Below are positions 21,024-29,351 of a stretch of DNA of 64,000 bases, one piece after another. Each line of letters begins with the position of its first letter. Positions within the stretch are counted from its first letter, which is position 1. Made by a program: the position numbers and the translations under genes. The stretch is from Flagellimonas okinawensis (GTDB taxonomy: Bacteria > Bacteroidota > Bacteroidia > Flavobacteriales > Flavobacteriaceae): positions 372,001-436,000 of the forward strand of contig NZ_JARFVA010000001.1 in the NCBI RefSeq assembly GCF_029194005.1, in the 5' to 3' direction. The notes below the pieces were generated by a model that was not told where the DNA came from, did not search any database, and saw only the letters and a program-made list of their open reading frames with translations.

Positions 21024-21758
21024 ATGGAATACACCTACAACATAATTGACTCGGATGCCTCTTCGAAGCTTCAATTGCAGCTTTATTTGGAAGAGTATGA
21101 TGATTTGGTGTGTGCCGAGGTAGATACGAACGCTTCAGCCGGATTGAATTCCATATTAAAATACAACCCGGACCTCGTACTTATTAATCTGGGAGAAGAC
21201 GGTATGGACTATTTTCAAATGGTTACCGAACTTAACCAATACATGCAGACCCTACCACTTATAGTAGGTTATGCGAAGACAAAGAAGTACGCCTACAATG
21301 CAATTAAAAGTGGATTTTTTGATTATTGGATATTGCCCCACAACGAGTTCGATATCCGTAAGACCATTTTACGTTTAAGAAAACTTCACCCAAAACAAGA
21401 TACCCCTTCCACCATCTGCCTTAAATCATATAAAGATTACAGGTATTTGGACACCAATAATATACTTTATTTAAAGTCCGACAATAACACAACAGATTTC
21501 TTTATGAAAGATGGAAGTGTTATCAGCGCCTTCAAAACTTTGAAATCTTTTGAGGAAAAATTGCCCAAGGATTTTATTCGGGTCCACCAGAGTTATATTA
21601 TAAACAGTAGGTATGTGTCACGTATCAACTATGGCAAATCCATTTGCAGTCTCAACCACGGTAAAGAGGAAGACCTCCCCTTCTCCAAAACCTATAAAGA
21701 TAAGGTAGACCAGTTAAAGCAAATGCTCTCCAAAACGGCCACAAAAGCCCTTAATTAG
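21024..21758 (+). CDS. LytTR-type DNA-binding regulator with a degenerate receiver domain
   Basis: A 244-residue transcription factor. I use the ATG at 21024, not the TTG two codons upstream. Residues 1-120 have receiver topology (IIDSDASSKLQLQLYLEEY, then PDLVLINLGEDGMD). The phospho-acceptor Asp is replaced by Asn55, and the conserved Lys by Leu104 in FFDYWILPHN, so classical phosphorylation is unlikely. Residues ~135-240 are a LytTR DNA-binding domain: NNILYLKSDNNTTDFFMKDG, LKSFEEKLPKDFIRVHQSYIIN and YVSRINYG. It is followed by a 21-bp-period direct repeat and a small lipoprotein gene, likely targets. Confidence 0.9.
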   Translation: MEYTYNIIDSDASSKLQLQLYLEEYDDLVCAEVDTNASAGLNSILKYNPDLVLINLGEDGMDYFQMVTELNQYMQTLPLIVGYAKTKKYAYNAIKSGFFDYWILPHNEFDIRKTILRLRKLHPKQDTPSTICLKSYKDYRYLDTNNILYLKSDNNTTDFFMKDGSVISAFKTLKSFEEKLPKDFIRVHQSYIINSRYVSRINYGKSICSLNHGKEEDLPFSKTYKDKVDQLKQMLSKTATKALN

Positions 21759-21762
21759 CAAA

Positions 21763-21814
21763 ATTCTTGCAGATTATCGAAGAATTCTAGCAGATTGTCT
21801 AGGAATACTACGCC
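21763..21814. promoter_or_regulatory. 21-bp-period direct repeat, candidate LytTR binding array
   Basis: ATTCTTGCAG (21763), ATTCTAGCAG (21784) and ATACTACGCC (21805) are in exact 21-bp phase. The first two 21-bp units (21769-21789 and 21790-21810) agree at 17 of 21 positions. LytTR regulators usually bind direct repeats with a 21-22-bp period, two helical turns apart, so position and spacing fit. The sequence differs from the motif known for Firmicutes LytTR proteins. It ends 36 bp upstream of a TACTTTAG -7-like box (21851-21858). Confidence 0.55.
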
Positions 21815-21896
21815 CTTTCCAAAAGTACCTCCCTTGCTCTAAATGCCACATACTTTAGCAGCATAAACTTAATACTTACACGAAAAACCTATTATT

Positions 21897-22070
21897 ATGA
21901 AAAAAGTACTTAGCATTTTAGCCATGGCATTATTGACTGTAGGATTCTACTCTTGCGAAACTGAAACTGACGTTCAAGATACAGAAGCCATGTTCGAGCA
22001 ACTTACTATTGATCAAAACGCTACCGATGACGACGAGATTAATCCTGATGATCGAGGTGACAACGAATAA
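21897..22070 (+). CDS. Small acidic lipoprotein, 57 residues
   Basis: Too short for ordinary ORF calling but well supported. ATG at 21897, TAA at 22068-22070. MKKVLSILAMALLTVGFYSC is a textbook signal with a lipid-accepting Cys20. The predicted mature peptide has 38 residues, with 15 Asp/Glu and one Arg, and the C-terminal tail reads DDDEINPDDRGDNE. No family is known to me. It lies directly after the LytTR repeat array and before a strong terminator, so it is probably the regulator's target. A surface-exposed or released signalling peptide, or a small inhibitory lipoprotein for the kinase downstream, are both conjectures. Confidence 0.7.
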   Translation: MKKVLSILAMALLTVGFYSCETETDVQDTEAMFEQLTIDQNATDDDEINPDDRGDNE

Positions 22071-22076
22071 TTAACA

Positions 22077-22301
22077 ATGATTGCTGTATTAACCACAACC
22101 AATTTATTTCGCTATTCTATTACTCTATCTATCTTGCTTATAATGTTATTTTTCTTAGAAGATAAATCTATAACATTGGATAAAAAAGATATTGGTGATA
22201 CATATAAAAAGAAAACGTTGATGAGTGATGTTCGAATAGGTATTTCAAAAAACAATATCTTACGATTACAACGAAGCAACGAGGACAACCGCCAGTTATA
22301 G
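22077..22301 (+). CDS. Possible small single-pass membrane protein, 74 residues
   Basis: It starts 6 nt after the stop of the small lipoprotein and ends just before a strong terminator, so it shares the transcript. The N-terminal SITLSILLIMLFFLED is a plausible membrane helix, followed by a basic tail (DTYKKKTLMSDVRIG and ILRLQRSNEDNRQL). No family recognised. It may be real or a chance frame; position in the transcription unit favours a real gene, the lack of homologous features argues caution. Confidence 0.4.
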   Translation: MIAVLTTTNLFRYSITLSILLIMLFFLEDKSITLDKKDIGDTYKKKTLMSDVRIGISKNNILRLQRSNEDNRQL

Positions 22302-22322
22302 TAGTTGTTCAAAATAGAACTA

Positions 22323-22355
22323 AGCCCCAAGCATATTATGTTTTGGGGCTTTTTT
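22323..22355 (+). terminator. Strong rho-independent terminator
   Basis: AGCCCCAA (22323-22330) pairs perfectly with TTGGGGCT (22343-22350) around a 12-nt loop, followed by five more T. It closes the small-lipoprotein transcript before the histidine kinase gene. Confidence 0.9.
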
Positions 22356-22388
22356 GTTACCTTGGATTATTAAACGAAGCCTTTTAGT

Positions 22389-24473
22389 TTGAAAAACACA
22401 ACCTTTTTAATCTTCCTACTTATTTTTTGGGGATGTTCACAACATCAACAAAAAGAGACTGTCGATAGTAATCCTGAACTCGATTCCATACAAGAATTAT
22501 TAACAATTGCCAAAAAAGCAAAAGAATTATCATCTGAAGACAGAAAAGCTTATTTAAAAGAGGCAGAAGAAAAAGCTTTGGCCTTGCCCAAAGACACTTT
22601 AAGGCTAGAAGAACTCTCTAAAATTTCTTTGGCCTACAAAAATATTAAGGATTCACTAAACTTCAGAAGGTCTAATAGGCAACTTCAAGTCTTATCAGAA
22701 GAAGTTGCGGCGAATAGGATTTCTGGGTATGCGCATTGGGACTTAGGTAGTTTTTTACAATCGCATGGGGTCATGGATAGTGCATTCTATCATTACCGTA
22801 GTGCTTTTAACCAGTTTGATAAACTTCCTGTCGATTCCACCTCCAAATCGCTAAAAGCACGTATGTTTTACAATATGTCAAGGGTGCAAGATTCTTATAA
22901 GGATTATCTGGGGGGAGAAATCAATGCTACGGCTGCCGTTGAAATATTTGATGAACTGGAAGATAATTACAGATTGTTCAATGTGTATAATATGTTAGGG
23001 GTATTGGCCAATGGAATGGGAGATAGTAAAAAATCTATCGATTTTTATAATAAAGCCATCGAATATTTAAACAAAACGGATAGGCCAGATAAAGACATTT
23101 TACTATGGAAAATTCAAAATAATATTGCGAGCAACAATATGAACGAGGGCAATTATGATGAAGCTATTAAACTATATGACCAACTTCTATTGAGCATGAG
23201 TACAGTGGTCGACCCACCTAGTACCTATGAAAAAGCCTTGGGCAGCCTCGCATATTCCTTGTTTAAAGCAAATAAAGATATCTCTCGTGCCGAAGAACTC
23301 TTAAAGCAAGCTTTTGAGCGCAATTCATTAAATGGAGATTTATATGATAGGGCCAGACTTCATAATTTCAATGCAGAACTACTTGCTGAAAAAGGCGAAA
23401 CACCAAAAGCAATCGAACAAGCAAAGTTGGCCTTTGCAATTTCACGGGAGACCTACAATAATGATAGATCTCTAGAAGCACTGAAGCTATTGACCAAACT
23501 AGACACGGCCAATGCTTCGGCGTATGCGGAAGAATACTATCTTTTGGATGAGACCATAAGCGAGGAAGAGCGTACCAAACGGGACAAATTCGCTCGTATT
23601 CGCATGGAAACCGATGATATTATCGAAGAAAACCAAATCCTTTCCAAGGAAAAGCAAGTTTGGGTGGGTACTGCCCTACTGCTAATCATTTTTGGTATGA
23701 CATTTATGGTGATTGTTTCCCTTTACGTAAGCAACAACCAATTAAAATTTAAACAGCAACAGCAGGAGAGCAATCAGGAAATCTATAATTTAATGCTGGC
23801 TCAACAGGGAAAACTGGAAGAGGGCAAGCAATTGGAACAAAAACGTATTTCCGAAGAACTGCACGATGGTATTTTGGGGGAAATGCTCGGTATACGACTC
23901 ATTTTAAGCGGATTGAACGAACGTGAGGACCCCGCTAGTATTCAGCAACGGGCAGCCCTAATAGAAAAATTACAAGAGGTGGAAGAGGAAATACGTACGA
24001 TTTCACATGAATTAAACCACGCTTCGTACGAAAAATTTCATAATTTTATTGTGTCGCTGGAAAGCATGATACACGATATTGAAAAATCCTCAGGTATGTC
24101 ATGTTCCTTCACCTACGACCACAAGGTGCCATGGGACAACCTGTTGGGCGACATTAAAATCAATGCCTACAGGATTATTCAAGAATCGTTGAAAAACTGC
24201 GTCAAACATGCGAAAAGCAAGAATGTTAGCATTTCGTTCCGATCGGTAGAAGATAAATTAAAGCTTACCATTTCCGATGATGGAGTCGGTTTTGACATCA
24301 ATCGGAAAAAGAAAGGAATCGGTTTAAGAAACATAATATCAAGAGCCAAAAAAATAAAAGGTGAATTGGATATAGACAGTAAACTAGGGCAAGGGACCAC
24401 CATTAAATTGACGATTCCAGTAAAATATGTGGATGTCCAACCCTCTAAAGAAATTGATTTTATAAATGTATAG
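22389..24473 (+). CDS. TPR-containing sensor histidine kinase of the NarX/LiaS (HisKA_3) class, lipoprotein signal
   Basis: A 694-residue kinase. The start is TTG at 22389: an in-frame stop lies six codons upstream, and MKNTTFLIFLLIFWGC gives a lipoprotein-like signal. Residues ~30-400 are TPR-type helical repeats (GDSKKSIDFYNKAIEYLNK; GNYDEAIKLYDQLLL) facing the periplasm. A membrane helix at about 425-447 (GTALLLIIFGMTFMVIVSLYV) leads to a coiled coil and the phospho-acceptor His492 in RISEELHDGILGEM. The HATPase has INAYRIIQESLKNCVKHA (N box), ISDDGVGFD (G1) and GIGLRNIISRA. The partner regulator overlaps or closely follows. Confidence 0.93.
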   Translation: MKNTTFLIFLLIFWGCSQHQQKETVDSNPELDSIQELLTIAKKAKELSSEDRKAYLKEAEEKALALPKDTLRLEELSKISLAYKNIKDSLNFRRSNRQLQVLSEEVAANRISGYAHWDLGSFLQSHGVMDSAFYHYRSAFNQFDKLPVDSTSKSLKARMFYNMSRVQDSYKDYLGGEINATAAVEIFDELEDNYRLFNVYNMLGVLANGMGDSKKSIDFYNKAIEYLNKTDRPDKDILLWKIQNNIASNNMNEGNYDEAIKLYDQLLLSMSTVVDPPSTYEKALGSLAYSLFKANKDISRAEELLKQAFERNSLNGDLYDRARLHNFNAELLAEKGETPKAIEQAKLAFAISRETYNNDRSLEALKLLTKLDTANASAYAEEYYLLDETISEEERTKRDKFARIRMETDDIIEENQILSKEKQVWVGTALLLIIFGMTFMVIVSLYVSNNQLKFKQQQQESNQEIYNLMLAQQGKLEEGKQLEQKRISEELHDGILGEMLGIRLILSGLNEREDPASIQQRAALIEKLQEVEEEIRTISHELNHASYEKFHNFIVSLESMIHDIEKSSGMSCSFTYDHKVPWDNLLGDIKINAYRIIQESLKNCVKHAKSKNVSISFRSVEDKLKLTISDDGVGFDINRKKKGIGLRNIISRAKKIKGELDIDSKLGQGTTIKLTIPVKYVDVQPSKEIDFINV

Positions 24474-24507
24474 CCCCCAAAACACAAATACAGTAATAGA
24501 ACCTACA

Positions 24508-25176
24508 ATGAAAACTCTGAGAATATTAGCCATAGACGATCATGAAATGACGATGCTCGGGTACAAATTCATACTCGAAGGCATCCAGTTCGATGGTTAT
24601 AATATTATAGTGGACACGGCAACATCCTACCATTCCGGAAAAAAATTGATTGAGGATTCCGTGAACACCTTTCAGTACGATATTTTATTCTTGGATGTAC
24701 AATTGTTCGCCCCCAACGAAGATCAGCCATACACGGGCGAAGATTTGGGCATATTGGCCCGCAAAATTGTACCGGATACCAAAATCGTTTTCATGTCCTC
24801 TTTTAGCGATAATTTCAGGATAAACAGTATCCTAAAATCAGTGGATCCAGATGGTTATTTGGTAAAGACCGATATTGATCCAAAAACTCTGGAAGATGCG
24901 GTAAAAACCATTATGCTCGACCCACCTTATTACTCATCCAAGGCATTAGGAGCCATAAGAAAGAAAATGGCTAACGATATAGAAATAGACGAAAAGGACA
25001 AGCAGATACTTTATCATCTATCCAAAGGGACAAAAAACAAGGATTTGGAGAAGTATATAAGGCTTTCCCCCTCCTCCATTGAAAACAGAAAACGACATTT
25101 AAAAACCTTGTTCGGAACAGAAAATGAAAACGATCTAGCCCTGATTTTGGCAGCAAAAAACAGAGGTTTTATTTAA
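24508..25176 (+). CDS. NarL/FixJ-family DNA-binding response regulator
   Basis: Partner of the TPR kinase, 222 residues from the ATG at 24508; an in-frame ATG at 24466 overlaps the kinase but adds 14 residues before the conserved start. The receiver has the acidic pair in LAIDDHEMTMLGY, the phospho-acceptor Asp63 in DILFLDVQLF, SSFSD and the conserved Lys in GYLVKTD. The C-terminal ~65 residues are a LuxR-type helix-turn-helix: DEKDKQILYHLSKGTKNKDLE then IRLSPSSIENRKRHLKTLF. Unlike the upstream LytTR protein, all phosphorylation residues are intact. Confidence 0.92.
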   Translation: MKTLRILAIDDHEMTMLGYKFILEGIQFDGYNIIVDTATSYHSGKKLIEDSVNTFQYDILFLDVQLFAPNEDQPYTGEDLGILARKIVPDTKIVFMSSFSDNFRINSILKSVDPDGYLVKTDIDPKTLEDAVKTIMLDPPYYSSKALGAIRKKMANDIEIDEKDKQILYHLSKGTKNKDLEKYIRLSPSSIENRKRHLKTLFGTENENDLALILAAKNRGFI

Positions 25177-25192
25177 GCAGTTTTAGAATAAC

Positions 25193-25219
25193 ATTGACAA
25201 CTTGGAACACTTTGTCAAT
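25193..25219. promoter_or_regulatory. Inverted repeat after the response regulator gene
   Basis: ATTGACAA (25193-25200) and TTGTCAAT (25212-25219) are perfect 8-bp arms around 11 bases. There is no U-run, so it may be a binding site for a dimeric regulator as easily as a weak terminator. It lies 16 bp past the regulator stop and 130 bp before the next gene. Confidence 0.4.
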
Positions 25220-25351
25220 TATTAAAAACTAAAACTAACTAAAAATCCTACAAACAAGGGAAAACCCCCAGAATTTTTAAGGATAATCTTTAATCGCGTG
25301 CAAAAGATTCATCCTAACTTTATGTTGAAAGAAAATTAGAATTCTATCAAC

Positions 25352-26014
25352 ATGTCGTTCTCCTACAATTACAACGGTAACAACAACCAATCTGGACCCA
25401 AAATATTTGAAGGCACTGAAGGATTGGATGAATTTATCAAAAACCTGGAAAGGTACTTCTTTGCAACAGCAAAACTCAGTTGCAAACAAGATGTTGTGCA
25501 CAACAAGCTGGATTTGATTGTTGAACTACATTTTAATTTTAGTATTTCTGATTGTTTACGCCATTTCAACAATGGAGATTGGGGCAGTTACAGTATTTCC
25601 CAAGAAAGTAGTATCAACATGTCGACCACTATGAGCAGAGCCCTTAAAACGCTCAATGAAAAAAGTACCTACCCTGCCGATATATTGGAAACTTCCTTGC
25701 ATTTTACGGACACATCCATAGTGATAAGTAGACTGTATGCCAACAGTATTCCCGAGCATATCGGAGAAATTATTTCCACAATAAGCAAGCATTTCGTCTA
25801 CTTTACCAAAGGGCTGACAGAGATGCCCTATGAGATTTTTGTCCCTATTTTTGAAGACAAGGAAGTGCTTGACAACCAGGAAAAATCCTGCGCAGAAACA
25901 AGTTATTACGAATACTGGGGCCTCTATTTTGACAGTAGTCAAGAACACGAAGCCCTAATCTATTCGTTGGATAAAAAGAGATTTTACGAGGAGAGCATTT
26001 TTCTCTTCGAATAA
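25352..26014 (+). CDS. Uncharacterised cytosolic protein, 220 residues
   Basis: I do not recognise a family. There is no signal peptide or membrane segment. The start MSFSYNYNGNNNQSGPKIFEGTE is polar and disordered. The rest alternates strands and helices (KLDLIVELHFNFSISDC, then SLHFTDTSIVISRLYANSIPEH and HIGEIISTISKHFVYFTKG) and ends in an acidic/aromatic tail. It lies 175 bp behind the NarL-type regulator, with an imperfect TAACTTTA box at 25315-25322, so it may be its own unit or a target of that system. Function unknown. Confidence 0.75.
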   Translation: MSFSYNYNGNNNQSGPKIFEGTEGLDEFIKNLERYFFATAKLSCKQDVVHNKLDLIVELHFNFSISDCLRHFNNGDWGSYSISQESSINMSTTMSRALKTLNEKSTYPADILETSLHFTDTSIVISRLYANSIPEHIGEIISTISKHFVYFTKGLTEMPYEIFVPIFEDKEVLDNQEKSCAETSYYEYWGLYFDSSQEHEALIYSLDKKRFYEESIFLFE

Positions 26015-26034
26015 CAATATTCCACTAGCAAATA

Positions 26035-27309
26035 CTAAGCACTGAACAAAGGTCGCGATTTCATCAAATCGTTGACCTTTTGTTTTATTTCAGCAACTTT
26101 CTTCTCGTTTTCAGCATCTGTGATGATCTCGTCGATAAAGCCAACAATGGTTTCCATATCAGCTTCTTTTAGACCTCTTGTGGTAATGGCAGAAGTACCA
26201 AAACGGATTCCCGAAGTAATAAATGGAGATTTATCATCAAATGGTACCATATTCTTGTTGGCGGTAATATCCGCTTTTACCAATACCTGTTCCGCTTCTT
26301 TACCGGATATATCCTTGTTTCTTAGGTCGATCAACATCATGTGGTTATCGGTTCCTCCAGAAATCACTTTGTAATCCTTATCCATAAAGGCTTTGGCCAT
26401 GGCTGCTGCGTTTTTCTTTACTTGAACCATGTAGTGCAAGTAATCATCGGTAAGAGCTTCGCCAAAGGCAATGGCCTTGGCAGCGATAATGTGCTCCAAA
26501 GGTCCTCCTTGGTTTCCTGGGAATACCGCCAAATCCAATAGACCCGACATTTTCCTCAAGTTTCCGTTCTTAAGTTTTATACCAAAAGGATTATCAAAAT
26601 TTTCTCCCATTAAAATAAGACCACCTCGAGGGCCACGTAGTGTTTTGTGGGTCGTAGTAGTAACAATATGGCAATGTGGTATTGGGTCGTTCAAAATACC
26701 TTTGGCGATCAAACCAGCAGGATGGGAAATATCCGCCAACAAAATAGCACCTACACTATCTGCGATTTCACGGAAACGCTCAAAATCCATATCCCTGGAA
26801 TATGCCGAGGCACCCGCTATGATCAATTTAGGTTTTTCCTTATCGGCTATTTCTTGAATCTTGTCATAGTTTAACATTCCAGTCTCCTCATCTACACCAT
26901 AAAAGACTGGATTGTACAATTTACCAGAGAAATTTACAGGCGAACCATGGGTCAAATGCCCTCCGTGGGACAAATCAAAACCCAAAATGGTATCTCCAGC
27001 GTTTAGGCAAGCATGATAAACCGATGCATTGGCCTGTGAGCCGGAATGTGGCTGAACATTAGCATAAGCCGCCCCAAACAATTCCTTTGCACGATCTATG
27101 GCCAATTGCTCCACTTGGTCCACCACTTCGCAACCACCATAATAACGTTTTCCGGGATATCCCTCTGCATATTTGTTCGTAAGTACGGAACCAGCTGCCT
27201 CCATAACTTGAGGACTTACAAAGTTCTCTGAAGCAATTAGTTCAATACCTTCTAGCTGTCTTTCCTTTTCTTGCGCTATCAGTTCAAAAATCTTGTGGTC
27301 TCGTTGCAT
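26035..27309 (-). CDS. glyA: Serine hydroxymethyltransferase
   Basis: PLP enzyme that interconverts serine plus tetrahydrofolate with glycine plus methylene-tetrahydrofolate, the main source of C1 units. From the ATG at 27309 (preferred over 27318, matching the usual MQRD opening) it has 424 residues. Landmarks are [67 protein letters not shown], and the PLP lysine in [18 protein letters not shown]. No glycine riboswitch is visible upstream. It probably has its own promoter (near-consensus box, 27335-27342). Confidence 0.98.
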   Translation of the reverse strand: MQRDHKIFELIAQEKERQLEGIELIASENFVSPQVMEAAGSVLTNKYAEGYPGKRYYGGCEVVDQVEQLAIDRAKELFGAAYANVQPHSGSQANASVYHACLNAGDTILGFDLSHGGHLTHGSPVNFSGKLYNPVFYGVDEETGMLNYDKIQEIADKEKPKLIIAGASAYSRDMDFERFREIADSVGAILLADISHPAGLIAKGILNDPIPHCHIVTTTTHKTLRGPRGGLILMGENFDNPFGIKLKNGNLRKMSGLLDLAVFPGNQGGPLEHIIAAKAIAFGEALTDDYLHYMVQVKKNAAAMAKAFMDKDYKVISGGTDNHMMLIDLRNKDISGKEAEQVLVKADITANKNMVPFDDKSPFITSGIRFGTSAITTRGLKEADMETIVGFIDEIITDAENEKKVAEIKQKVNDLMKSRPLFSA

Positions 27310-27560
27310 GTTGCCCATTGTTTAATTAAGGGCGTAAAATTACGAATTGACTGGGGATTTATAAGTAAAAAAATGTGATGCCGGCTATATTTTATCAAAC
27401 AGAAATTAACAATTCTGTGAAAATCAAAATTTATGTTCCGCCCATTATTTACAAGGCTTTTTAAATAAAATATACTACCGAACATCCTTTTTCGTTTATA
27501 TGGTGAGGATTTTTGGCACAGCTATTGAATTCCATATCACAACCAATAAAATCGTTCCAT

Positions 27561-28745
27561 ATGAAAAAACTTATACTCTTAACAACAGTTTTAGTTCTTG
27601 CCGCATGTGGCGGGGTGAAAAAAACGCAAGAAGCCCTAAACACGGGCAATTACGGAACAGCAATGAACAAGGCCATTAAAAACTTGGCTGAAAACAAGAC
27701 CAAAAAAGGACATCAAGAATACATCCTTTTACTGGAAGAGGCATTTGCGAAAAATGCTGCGAGGGAACAGCAAGAAATTTCATTTCTTCAAAATGATGGC
27801 AATCCAGCCAATCTGGAGAACATCTACAACAAGTACCTGCAGTTGAAACAGATTCAACAACGAATCAGACCATTATTGCCTCTCTATATCACTGATGAAG
27901 GACGTAATGCCGAGTTCAACTTTGTAAATTACGACAACAAAATATTGAATACCAAGGATGACCTTTCTGAGCATTTGTACCAAAATGCCTCTAACTTGTT
28001 GGCGTCTGCCAAATACAAAACGGATTACAGGACGGCCTACGAGGATTTAAAATATTTACAGGAAATCAATCCGGGGTATAAGGAGACTGTTGCCAAAATG
28101 GACGAGGCCTACAATAAAGGTTTGGAATTTGTAAGAGTAGATATTGCAAACCAGACCCAACAAATAATTCCTGAGCGATTGGAGTCCGAGCTACTGGATT
28201 TTAATGCCTTTGGCATTGATAACTTTTGGTTGCAATACCATACCAATCCACTTGAGAATGTTACATATGATTACGCCATGAACCTAGATTTTATGGAAAT
28301 CAACGTGTCCCCGGAACGCATCAATGAAACCCAGGTGATTAAAGAAAGACAAATCAAAGATGGTTGGGAATACCTATTGGATCGGGATGGTAATGTGGTA
28401 AAAGATAGTTTGGGCAATAAAATAAAAGTGGATAAAATGAGGACAGTAACCTGTAAACTGTTCCAGTTCACACAAACCAAGACTGCTCAAATTGGTGCTA
28501 AGGTCAGTTTCACGGATTTGAGAAGCGGACAGGAAATCAACTCCTACCCCCTATCCAGTGAATTCTTGTTCGAACATATTTTCGCCAACTATCAAGGTGA
28601 TAAAAGAGCTTTGGAAGACGATTTAATGTTGTACCTAAATGCAAGGGAAGTTCCATTTCCGTCTAACGAACAAATGGTCTACGACGCTGGTGAAGACCTT
28701 AAATTGCGACTCAAGAGCATCGTCTCAAAATATCAGTTCAATTAA
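27561..28745 (+). CDS. Uncharacterised lipoprotein with helical N-terminal half
   Basis: A 394-residue lipoprotein: from the ATG at 27561, MKKLILLTTVLVLAAC is a clear signal with the lipobox LAAC. The frame begins earlier (27513) but that would bury the signal. Residues ~20-190 are helical and TPR-like (QEALNTGNYGTAMNKAIKNL; YEDLKYLQEINPGYKETVAKMDEAY). The rest is strand-rich with VTCKLFQFTQTKTAQIGAKV and SEFLFEHIF. It contains a DGWEYLLDRDGNVVKDSLGN turn region. Probably outer-membrane anchored; function unknown. A long perfect inverted repeat follows. Confidence 0.8.
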   Translation: MKKLILLTTVLVLAACGGVKKTQEALNTGNYGTAMNKAIKNLAENKTKKGHQEYILLLEEAFAKNAAREQQEISFLQNDGNPANLENIYNKYLQLKQIQQRIRPLLPLYITDEGRNAEFNFVNYDNKILNTKDDLSEHLYQNASNLLASAKYKTDYRTAYEDLKYLQEINPGYKETVAKMDEAYNKGLEFVRVDIANQTQQIIPERLESELLDFNAFGIDNFWLQYHTNPLENVTYDYAMNLDFMEINVSPERINETQVIKERQIKDGWEYLLDRDGNVVKDSLGNKIKVDKMRTVTCKLFQFTQTKTAQIGAKVSFTDLRSGQEINSYPLSSEFLFEHIFANYQGDKRALEDDLMLYLNAREVPFPSNEQMVYDAGEDLKLRLKSIVSKYQFN

Positions 28746-28753
28746 AAGATTGT

Positions 28754-28807
28754 GTCACATCGAGGGCAGTCGAGATATCTTAAGTTCTCGACTGCCCTCG
28801 AACTGAC
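28754..28807. repeat. Perfect 16-bp inverted repeat of the TCGAG-type dispersed family
   Basis: TCGAGGGCAGTCGAGA (28760-28775) and its exact reverse complement TCTCGACTGCCCTCGA (28786-28801) flank a 10-base loop, with outer GTCA/TGAC. It lies between convergent genes and could form a very stable hairpin, possibly acting as a bidirectional terminator or mRNA end. Related elements occur at 38741, 53394, 60152 and inside prmC. Confidence 0.85.
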
Positions 28808-28819
28808 ATATACTTCCTT

Positions 28820-29209
28820 TTATAAATACTTTGTAAAATCGGTATCCGAAATTGCACCGTGCGAAGTATGAAAAACTACCGCTCCATTTTTAACAACCAA
28901 CAACTGGGGAGATTCATGCCTAACTTCAAATTTCTCCGCAATACCATTGGAGACATCCCTATGCTGTTGTATCGTTAAAAAGTAAAGGTCTATATCCAAG
29001 TCCATATCATAAGACTCGGTAAACATGCTCAAAACCATTCTGCTGATACCGCAGGTGCTGGAATGCTTGTAAATCACCTGAGGTCTGGTGTTCGAGTTCT
29101 CAACTATTGCTTCCAATTGATCCAAAGATTCCAATTGAATCCATGGCAGTTCTTTCTTTTCCGTATTGGTTTTCTCTTTCTTTCCGAAAACGCTGTCAAA
29201 TATTCCCAT
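28820..29209 (-). CDS. ytxJ: Bacillithiol-system redox protein YtxJ (monothiol bacilliredoxin-like)
   Basis: A 129-residue cytosolic thioredoxin-fold protein of the YtxJ/DUF2847 family, thought to remove bacillithiol from oxidised proteins. The active site KHSSTCGISRMV has a single Cys in the TCxxS context. Strands PQVIYKHSS, DIDLYFLTIQQHRDVSNGIAEKF and the cis-Pro HESPQLLVVKNGAVVFHTSHGAI complete the fold. It implies that the host uses bacillithiol as its low-molecular-weight thiol, as known in many Bacteroidota. It ends about 20 bp from a long inverted repeat. The opening has a basic KKEKTNTEKKE patch. Confidence 0.92.
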   Translation of the reverse strand: MGIFDSVFGKKEKTNTEKKELPWIQLESLDQLEAIVENSNTRPQVIYKHSSTCGISRMVLSMFTESYDMDLDIDLYFLTIQQHRDVSNGIAEKFEVRHESPQLLVVKNGAVVFHTSHGAISDTDFTKYL

Positions 29210-29294
29210 AAAACAAATTTACAGGATAAGTCGGGAGAGAACAAAAAGCTTACAACTGACTAAATGTCTTGTCTTTACTGATTTTATCGGACAT

Positions 29295-29324
29295 TTTGAC
29301 TGTAGTTATGCAATGGTAGGGTTG
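29295..29324 (+). promoter_or_regulatory. Candidate clpB promoter
   Basis: TTTG (29295-29298), an 18-bp spacer, then TAGGGTTG (29317-29324, one mismatch to the -7 consensus), 27 nt before the ATG at 29352. No separate heat-shock element is obvious. Confidence 0.45.
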
Positions 29325-29351
29325 TTGACATAGTAGAGAAAAACAACGACT

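Noticed and set aside
27310-27560. Glycine or other riboswitch before glyA or the neighbouring lipoprotein gene
   Set aside because: The 251-bp gap is A+T-rich and shows no conserved aptamer cores or strong nested helices that I can recognise.
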